A DNA stretch of 64,000 nucleotides from positions 124,001 to 188,000 of the forward strand of contig NZ_AP028672.1 in NCBI RefSeq assembly GCF_041154505.1. Direction: 5' to 3'. Source of the stretch: Acidovorax sp. A79. Its GTDB lineage: Bacteria > Pseudomonadota > Gammaproteobacteria > Burkholderiales > Burkholderiaceae_C. Below, one piece after another: positions 58,723-64,000 of the stretch. The first letter of the stretch is position 1; each line of letters begins with the position of its first letter. The notes beneath the pieces are model-generated. The model saw nothing but the letters and a program-made list of their open reading frames with translations, was not told the DNA's origin and made no database searches. Position numbers and translations under genes: made by a program.

Positions 58723-59694
58723 TTGAACTCCGCCGTCTTCACCTCGCTGATCCCCGTCATCCTGTTCATCGCCCTCGGCTTCTACGTGGGGCAGCGCGGC
58801 TGGATACGGGCGGCCGCGGTGAAGGACCTGGCCAACCTGGTGTTCATGGTGCTCACGCCCGCGCTGCTGTTCCGCACCATGAGCACGGTGCGCATCCAGG
58901 ACCTCGACTTCGGCCCCGTGGGCATCTACTTCGTGGCGTTTGGCATCGTGTATGCGGCCACGCTGGCGCTGCAGGGCTTCAACACCCTGGCGGCGGCGCG
59001 GGCCCTGGCCAACACCTTCAGCAACACGCTCATGATCGGCGTGCCGCTGGTGGGCCTGGTGTTTGGCGACGCGGGCCTGGTCACGCTGTTCACGCTGATC
59101 TCGGTGCACTCGCTGATCCTGCTGACCGCCGCCACCGTGGTGTTCGAACTCGCGGCGGCGCGCGAGCATGCGGCCGCGGACGGCGGCGGTGGCGGGGCGC
59201 ACCAGCCCCTGTGGCGCACGGTGCTGCAGGCCATGCGCAACGGCATCGTGCACCCCGTGCCGCTGCCCATCATCGCGGGACTGCTGTTCGCGCAGACCGG
59301 GCTGGTGGTGCCGCAGGTGGTGGACAAGCCCCTGCTGCTGCTGGGCCAGGCCCTGGGGCCCATCGCGCTGCTGCTGGTGGGCGTGACGCTCGCCTTCACC
59401 AGGGTGGGACGCCATTTCAGGGCCGCGATGCGCATCGCCCTGGTCAAGTGCGTGGCGCACCCCCTCGTGCTGGCCGCGCTGGGCTGGGCGCTGGGCCTGT
59501 CGGGCCTGCCGCTGGCCGTGATGATCGTGGCGGCCTCGCTGCCCGTGGGCGCCAACGTGTTTCTGTTCGCGCAGCGCTATGGCGTGGCCGAGGACGAGGT
59601 GACGGCGAGCGTGGCGGTGTCCACCGCGCTGGGCCTGGTGACGATGCCGGTGGTGATCCTGGCGGTGACGCGCTGGGTGGTGGCAGCGCCGTAA
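58723..59694 (+). CDS. AEC-family (auxin efflux carrier type) transporter
   Basis: A 323-residue membrane protein of ten helices in the AEC layout (LIPVILFIALGFYVGQRGWI, LANLVFMVLTPALLFRTMST, FSNTLMIGVPLVGLVFGDAG, LPIIAGLLFAQTGLVVPQ). AEC proteins export carboxylates such as malate, and also amino acids. A TTG at 58723 is the likely start. The gene stands alone after the repeat at 58596. Confidence 0.88.
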   Translation: MNSAVFTSLIPVILFIALGFYVGQRGWIRAAAVKDLANLVFMVLTPALLFRTMSTVRIQDLDFGPVGIYFVAFGIVYAATLALQGFNTLAAARALANTFSNTLMIGVPLVGLVFGDAGLVTLFTLISVHSLILLTAATVVFELAAAREHAAADGGGGGAHQPLWRTVLQAMRNGIVHPVPLPIIAGLLFAQTGLVVPQVVDKPLLLLGQALGPIALLLVGVTLAFTRVGRHFRAAMRIALVKCVAHPLVLAALGWALGLSGLPLAVMIVAASLPVGANVFLFAQRYGVAEDEVTASVAVSTALGLVTMPVVILAVTRWVVAAP

Positions 59695-59727
59695 ACGCGG
59701 CCTGCGAAGGCGATCGGGCGCGGTGGC

Positions 59728-60123
59728 TCAGGCGTCCCCGGGGACGTGGCAGGCCACGCAGAGCTTGTTGCCGTCGGGATCCCGGAAATACGCGCCGTAG
59801 TAGTGGGCGTGGTACTGCGGGCGCAGGCCCGGCGGGCCGTCGCAATGGCCGCCGTGGGCCAAGGCCGCGGCGTGCACGGCATCCACCTGCGCGCGGCTGC
59901 GGGCGGCAAAAGCCGTCATCTGGCCATTGCCCGGCGCGTGCGCGCCTTCAAAGGGGATGCCGATGAGAAAGAGGGGGCGGGGGTCGGGCCTGCTCTGCCA
60001 GCCGGCCCAGGGGCGGGATGGGTCTACAAAGCGCTGCGCGACGCCCAGGGCGGCCATCAGCGGCTGATAGAAGGCCAGGGCGCGGTCGAAATCCGTCACG
60101 CCCACGAAGATGTGCGAAAACAT
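59728..60123 (-). CDS. VOC-superfamily protein (glyoxalase/bleomycin-resistance fold)
   Basis: A 131-residue single-domain VOC protein: FSHIFVGVTDFDRALAFYQP at the start and YGAYFRDPDGNKLCVACH at the end, the typical two-module beta-alpha-beta pattern. Metal-ligand positions include His4, His106 and Glu/Asp in the modules, but the activity (glyoxalase, dioxygenase or drug binding) cannot be decided. The MFSHIF start was preferred. It is followed by pdxH upstream on the same strand. Confidence 0.87.
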   Translation of the reverse strand: MFSHIFVGVTDFDRALAFYQPLMAALGVAQRFVDPSRPWAGWQSRPDPRPLFLIGIPFEGAHAPGNGQMTAFAARSRAQVDAVHAAALAHGGHCDGPPGLRPQYHAHYYGAYFRDPDGNKLCVACHVPGDA

Positions 60124-60164
60124 GCTGCTCCTTGTCGGTGCTGGTGCCGCCGGGCAGGAAACGT

Positions 60165-60803
60165 TCAGGGCGCCAGGCGCTCCCGCACCCACTCCCCCGC
60201 ATCCATCCGATACCGCAGCCGGTCATGCAGGCGGCTCTTGCGCCCCTGCCAGAACTCCCACTGGTCCGGCTTCAGGCGGTACCCGCCCCAGTGCGGCGGG
60301 CGGGGTGGTTTCAGCAAGAACTGCGCGCCGTACCTGGCGGCATTGGCCACCAGCACGCCCCGGCCGGAGATCACCTGGCTTTGCGGGCTGGCCCAGGCGC
60401 CGATGCGCGAGTCGAGCGGACGGCTGTTGAAATACGCGTCGCTTTCTTCGTCGCTGACTTTCTCCACAATGCCTTCGATGCGCACCACGCGTTCCAGCTC
60501 CACCCAGTGGAACTGCACGGCCGCATAGGGATTGCCCGCGATCTGGCGGCCCTTGCGGCTGTCATAGTTGGTGAACCAGACGATGCCGCGCTCGTCGTAG
60601 CCCTTGATGAGCACGATGCGGGTGCTGGGGCGCATGTCGCTGCCCACGGTGGCCAGGGTCATGGCGTTGGGCTCGGGCACTTCGGCGCTGATGGCTTCCT
60701 GGAGCCACTGGTCAAACTGCTGCAGGGGGGCGGCGTGCGAGGCGTCTTCGTTGAGTTCGGCGCGCTCGTAGCTCTTGCGAAGGTCGGCGATGGAGGTGGT
60801 CAT
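60165..60803 (-). CDS. pdxH: Pyridoxamine 5'-phosphate oxidase PdxH
   Basis: A 212-residue FMN enzyme that makes pyridoxal 5'-phosphate. Hallmarks: [60 protein letters not shown], and the C-terminal [20 protein letters not shown]. The FMN and substrate residues are intact. The ATG at 60803 lies at the edge of the divergent region shared with the TetR gene at 60897. Confidence 0.95.
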   Translation of the reverse strand: MTTSIADLRKSYERAELNEDASHAAPLQQFDQWLQEAISAEVPEPNAMTLATVGSDMRPSTRIVLIKGYDERGIVWFTNYDSRKGRQIAGNPYAAVQFHWVELERVVRIEGIVEKVSDEESDAYFNSRPLDSRIGAWASPQSQVISGRGVLVANAARYGAQFLLKPPRPPHWGGYRLKPDQWEFWQGRKSRLHDRLRYRMDAGEWVRERLAP

Positions 60804-60858
60804 GGGCACGATTGTGCACGCCGGTTTTGTGGCGTCGCGGGGCCTTCCGTGGCCCCGG

Positions 60859-60887
60859 TTGTTGCCGAATGAATATTCGCTTATATT
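60859..60887 (+). promoter_or_regulatory. Promoter and operator of the TetR gene
   Basis: A -35 TTGTTG (60859-60864), 17-bp spacer and -10 TATATT (60882-60887) sit just before the TetR start. The spacer contains GAATGAATATTC (60867-60878), whose core GAATATTC is palindromic, a standard TetR operator position. Confidence 0.6.
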
Positions 60888-60896
60888 GGCACACCG

Positions 60897-61469
60897 ATGA
60901 AACCCAAAGACGACGAAAAACAGCGCGCCATTGCCCAGGCCACCTTCGAGCTGGTGGCCCAGACGGGCCTGAGCGGCCTGACCCTGGCCGACATCGCCCG
61001 CGCGGCGGGCATTGCCACCAGCACGCTGTATGTGTATTACCCGTCCAAGGATGAACTCATCAGCCAGCTCTACCAGGATGCCAAGACGGTCACGGCCGCG
61101 CGCATCATGGAAGGCATCGCGCCCGGCATGCCCTACCGAGCCCGCGTGCGGCGTGCTTGGGGCAACCTGCTGCGGCACCGGCTGGACCAGTATGCCGAAG
61201 TGGTGTTCCAGGAGCAGTACTACAACTCGCCCTGGTTCACCGATGGGAACCGCGAATTCTCGACCCGCCTGATGGCCGGTTTTTTTGCGTTGATGGAAGA
61301 GGGCCAGCAGCAAGAAATATTGAAGGCCGTGCCGATCCCGCTGCTCACGGCCAGCCTGGTGGGGTCGGTGCGCGAGACGGGCAACCTGATCCGCACCAAG
61401 GTGCTGCCCGACGAAGACGCCGTGCACCAGATGGCTTTTGGCCTGTGCTGGGACGCCTTAAAGGCCTGA
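60897..61469 (+). CDS. TetR/AcrR-family regulator of the molybdoenzyme operon
   Basis: A 190-residue repressor: DNA-binding domain [20 protein letters not shown] then [20 protein letters not shown], and a C-terminal ligand domain with Tyr/Trp-rich [17 protein letters not shown]. It is divergent from pdxH and faces the iorAB-like genes 182 bp downstream. Its promoter carries a 12-mer almost identical to one in the molybdoenzyme promoter, so it probably controls both. Confidence 0.92.
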   Translation: MKPKDDEKQRAIAQATFELVAQTGLSGLTLADIARAAGIATSTLYVYYPSKDELISQLYQDAKTVTAARIMEGIAPGMPYRARVRRAWGNLLRHRLDQYAEVVFQEQYYNSPWFTDGNREFSTRLMAGFFALMEEGQQQEILKAVPIPLLTASLVGSVRETGNLIRTKVLPDEDAVHQMAFGLCWDALKA

Positions 61470-61517
61470 GCGGGAGACAGCGATGCTTTTTTGCCGCCCG
61501 GGGTTGATCTTTTAATC

Positions 61518-61529
61518 GAATTTATATTC
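61518..61529. promoter_or_regulatory. Second copy of the TetR operator-like 12-mer
   Basis: GAATTTATATTC, upstream of the iorA-like gene, matches GAATGAATATTC of the TetR promoter at 10 of 12 positions. Its halves GAAT and ATTC are perfectly inverted. The region is AT rich, as expected for a promoter. Confidence 0.5.
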
Positions 61530-61651
61530 TCTTAAAAATGCCACGCACCACGCTCCAACCCCTTCATGGCCGATGGCGTCGCTGACGCCGCCCCCTGTCT
61601 CCTTGACCGCGCCCGCAACACAACAACACCTTCCCCACGGAGAACCCCGCG

Positions 61652-62113
61652 ATGCCCACCCTCAACATCAATGGCAAAGACACGGCTGTGGATGCCGATG
61701 AATCCACCCCCATCCTCTGGGCCCTGCGCGACACGCTGGGCATGACCGGCACCAAGTTCGGCTGCGGCCAGGCCTTGTGCGGGGCCTGCACGGTGCACCT
61801 GAACGGCGCGCCGGTGCGCTCGTGCATCACGCCGATCTCGGCCGCTGCGGGGCAGAAGATCACCACCATCGAGGCCGTCACGGCCAGCGACAAGGTGGGT
61901 AAGGCCGTGCACGCCGCCTGGGTGAAGCACGACGTGGCGCAATGCGGCTACTGCCAGAGCGGCCAGATCATGAGCGCCACCGCCTTGCTCAAGGGCAAGA
62001 AGAAGCCGAGCGACGCCGACATCGACGCCGCCATGTCGGGCAATGTGTGCCGCTGCGGCACCTATGTGCGCATTCGCGCGGCCATCCATGACGCTGCCAA
62101 GACCCTGGCTTGA
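61652..62113 (+). CDS. (2Fe-2S)-binding small subunit of an isoquinoline 1-oxidoreductase-type enzyme
   Basis: A 153-residue iron-sulfur subunit. The plant-ferredoxin-type cluster is held by Cys38, 43, 46 and 58 ([18 protein letters not shown]), and the second cluster by Cys98, 101, 133 and 135 ([17 protein letters not shown]). It passes electrons from the molybdenum site of the large subunit encoded next. The family oxidises aldehydes or N-heterocycles. GGAG lies 11 nt before the ATG. Confidence 0.94.
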   Translation: MPTLNINGKDTAVDADESTPILWALRDTLGMTGTKFGCGQALCGACTVHLNGAPVRSCITPISAAAGQKITTIEAVTASDKVGKAVHAAWVKHDVAQCGYCQSGQIMSATALLKGKKKPSDADIDAAMSGNVCRCGTYVRIRAAIHDAAKTLA

Positions 62114-62128
62114 TTGAAGGAGAACACC

Positions 62129-64000
62129 ATGCACTTCGACGCACAGGCCCTGCAGGGCCAGGCCCATGTTTTCATGCCAAAACACCTTCTGGCGCTTATG
62201 GATAAAGCGCAAGCAGCTACCAATTCAGGAGTAAACGATGCAATGGAAGGCATCGGAGGTCTCGCACGGCGCACCTTCCTCAAGGTGTCGGCGGCTTCGG
62301 GCTTTGCCCTGGGCGCGTTTCCGCTGGTGGCCACAGCGCAGGGCGCCGGGGCCGCCGCCGCACCCGCAGGCCTCAAGCCGTTCGAGCAGCCTTCAGCCTT
62401 TGTCCGCATCGACGCCGATGGCACGGTCACCGTCACCATCAACCGCCTGGACTTTGGCCAGGGCGTGCAGACAGGCCTGCCCATGATCCTGGCCGAGGAG
62501 CTGGACGCCGACTGGAGCAAGGTGCGCAGCGTGCACGGCGATGCCAACCAGGCCTATGCCGACCCGATGATGGGCATGCACCTCACGGGCGGCTCCAACT
62601 CCATCAAGAACTCGTACACCCAGTACCGCGAGCTGGGCGCCCGCACCCGCGCCATGCTGGTCTCGGCCGCCGCGGCGCAGTGGGGCGTGGATGCCTCGGC
62701 ACTGCGCGCCAGCAATGGCTTCGTCGTCGGCCCTGGCGGCAAGAAGCTGGGCTACGGCGCGCTGGCCGAAGCGGCCATGAAGCAGCCCGTGCCCGAAAAG
62801 GTCACCCTGAAGGACCCCAAGCAGTTCCGCCTCATCGGCAAGCCCACCGGGCGGCTCGATGCCAAGGCCAAGTCGAGCGGCCAGCAGGACTACGGCATCG
62901 ACGTGCGCCTGCCCGGCATGCTGACGGCCGTGGTGGCCCGCCCGCCCGTGTTTGGCGCCAAGCTGAAGTCGCTGGACGACAGCGCCGCCAAGGCCATCAA
63001 GGGCGTGAAGGCCGTGCTGCGCGTGCCCACCGACCGGGGCGGCGAGGGCGTGGCCATCGTGGCCGATGGTTACTGGCCCGCCAAGCAAGGGCGCGATGCG
63101 CTGAAGGTGGAATGGGACACCAGCGCGGTGGGCAAGCCCGACACCACGGCACTGCTGGCGCAGTACCGCGAGCTGGCCGCCAAGCCCGGCAACGTGGCCA
63201 TGCAGGCCAACATGGCGCCGCTGGCGGGTGCACCCCACAAGATCAGCGCCGAGTTCGTCTTCCCGTATCTGGCGCACGCGCCCATGGAACCGCTCAACTG
63301 CACGGTGAAGCTCGATGGCGATAAGGCCGAGCTATGGATGGGCACGCAGATGCCCGGCCTGGACGCCATGGCCGCCGCCAAAACCCTGGGCCTGCAGCCG
63401 CAGAACATCAAGGTGAACACGCAGATGGCCGGTGGCGGCTTTGGCCGCCGCGCCATCCCCACCAGCGACTACGTGGTGGAGGCCTGCGGCGTGGCCAAGG
63501 CCGCGCGCACGGCGGGCATCACCGCACCGTTGCGCACCCTGTGGAGCCGCGAGGACGACATCAAGGGCGGCTACTACCGCCCCATGCACGTACACCGCGC
63601 CGAAATCGGGTTCGACGCACAGGGCAAGATCCTGGCGTGGGACCACACCATCGTCGGTCAGTCCATCACCAAGGGTTCGCCGTTCGAGGCCTTCATGGTC
63701 AAGAACGGCATCGACGCCACGACCACCGAAGGCATGGGCGAGCCCTACAACGTGCCCATGAAGCTGTCGGTGCACCACCCCGACGTGAACGTGCCCGTGC
63801 TGTGGTGGCGCAGCGTGGGCTCCACCCACACGGCCTACGCCATGGAAACCCTCATCGACGAAGTGGCGCGCACCACGAAGCAAGACCCCGTGGCCTACCG
63901 CATGGCCCTGATGGGCGACAAGCACCCGCGCCACAAGGCCGCGCTGCAGCTGGCCGTGGCCCAGTCGGGCTACGGCAGGAAGAAGCTGGCGGCCGGCCGC
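62129..64000 (+). CDS. Molybdopterin-binding large subunit (isoquinoline 1-oxidoreductase beta type), partial
   Basis: The frame from ATG 62129 (AAGGAG six bases upstream) is open for 624 codons to the window edge; about 110 more would be expected. A Tat signal, GLARRTFLKVSAASGFALGA, begins at about residue 44, so the enzyme is probably exported folded. Later motifs include FVRIDADGTVTVTINRLDFG, QTGLPMILAEELDADW, VFPYLAHAPMEPLNCTV, QMAGGGFGRRAIPTSDYVVE and VLWWRSVGSTHTAYAMET. Residues of about 16-37 come from a dispersed repeat. An alternative ATG at 62243, with AGGAG upstream, would give a normal 20-residue Tat leader, so the true start is uncertain. Confidence 0.9.
   Translation, partial: MHFDAQALQGQAHVFMPKHLLALMDKAQAATNSGVNDAMEGIGGLARRTFLKVSAASGFALGAFPLVATAQGAGAAAAPAGLKPFEQPSAFVRIDADGTVTVTINRLDFGQGVQTGLPMILAEELDADWSKVRSVHGDANQAYADPMMGMHLTGGSNSIKNSYTQYRELGARTRAMLVSAAAAQWGVDASALRASNGFVVGPGGKKLGYGALAEAAMKQPVPEKVTLKDPKQFRLIGKPTGRLDAKAKSSGQQDYGIDVRLPGMLTAVVARPPVFGAKLKSLDDSAAKAIKGVKAVLRVPTDRGGEGVAIVADGYWPAKQGRDALKVEWDTSAVGKPDTTALLAQYRELAAKPGNVAMQANMAPLAGAPHKISAEFVFPYLAHAPMEPLNCTVKLDGDKAELWMGTQMPGLDAMAAAKTLGLQPQNIKVNTQMAGGGFGRRAIPTSDYVVEACGVAKAARTAGITAPLRTLWSREDDIKGGYYRPMHVHRAEIGFDAQGKILAWDHTIVGQSITKGSPFEAFMVKNGIDATTTEGMGEPYNVPMKLSVHHPDVNVPVLWWRSVGSTHTAYAMETLIDEVARTTKQDPVAYRMALMGDKHPRHKAALQLAVAQSGYGRKKLAAGR
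62174..62236 (+). repeat. Dispersed palindromic element, copy 9 (in the leader of the molybdoenzyme gene)
   Basis: TGCCAAAACACC, CTGGCGCTTATGGATAAAGCGC, AAGCAGCTACCAATTCAGGAG. It resembles copy 6 read on the minus strand (TGCCTCCAGCGCTTG, CAGCTATGAAATCAGGAG). The AGGAG at its end (62227-62231) lies at a Shine-Dalgarno distance (11 nt) from the ATG at 62243, so the element may supply a ribosome binding site. Confidence 0.72.

Noticed and set aside
1..64000. CRISPR arrays, tRNA or rRNA genes and prophage genes.
   Set aside because: No regularly spaced identical repeats, no cloverleaf or rRNA sequences and no phage structural genes were seen on reading both strands.

Overview
The window reads as ordinary chromosome of a GC-rich betaproteobacterium, most likely family Comamonadaceae (Acidovorax-like). 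This is inferred from the protein families (Bug-type solute receptor, IPTL-CTERM protein, PrpE, isoquinoline-oxidoreductase-type molybdoenzyme) and from a short palindromic repeat scattered through the sequence. About 58 protein genes are supported. I see no rRNA, tRNA, CRISPR array, prophage or intact transposon.

Layout. 1-3.2 kb: 5' part of a large, possibly SNF2-type, protein, an EamA transporter with a divergent Lrp regulator, and a LuxR regulator. 3.3-6.8 kb: a DUF3237 protein, a Bug solute-binding protein and a tannase/feruloyl-esterase lipoprotein, probably a module for aromatic esters. 6.8-16.1 kb: small envelope proteins, an NlpC/P60 peptidase, a PQQ-type sugar dehydrogenase, an isochorismatase-like hydrolase, a chromate transporter, PrpE and an aminotransferase. 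16.2-20.0 kb: a 1284-residue PAS/GGDEF/EAL protein. 20.2-23.3 kb: an alkylation-repair operon (Ada/AraC/AlkA fusion, Ogt, EamA exporter). 23.5-27.1 kb: phosphomannomutase, a nitrilase-family amidase and WaaA. 27.1-34.7 kb, minus strand: a TetR-controlled tripartite RND efflux operon that also carries an isoaspartyl methyltransferase and a rhodanese. 34.8-37.4 kb: MsrA, a methyltransferase and an AraC regulator.

37.5-44.0 kb holds a zinc-homeostasis cluster: a Fur/Zur-type regulator, an ABC ATPase, an FtsX-like permease with a His-rich loop, an 84-residue Cys/His-rich secreted protein, a DUF3299 protein, a small membrane protein and a ZnuD-like receptor with a dense histidine loop. 44.1-49.8 kb adds a second TonB-dependent receptor translationally coupled to an ABC-2 ATPase and two DUF3526-type permeases. 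It is followed by a relic of an IS481-type transposase joined to the frameshifted 3' end of another ZnuD-like receptor. 50.3-58.5 kb: a PAS/GGDEF diguanylate cyclase, an IPTL-CTERM protein, a TctDE-like two-component system, an orphan FbpC-type ATPase, a HAD phosphatase and a DUF1697 protein. 58.7-64.0 kb: an AEC transporter, a VOC protein, PdxH, and a TetR regulator that probably controls the adjacent molybdenum hydroxylase genes through a shared 12-bp operator-like sequence.

The most unusual feature is a family of roughly 60-bp palindromic elements, nine copies in the window. Several contribute coding sequence: stop codons for two genes, an in-frame insert in waaA, the ATGA junction between an ABC ATPase and its permease, and the N-terminus of the last gene.
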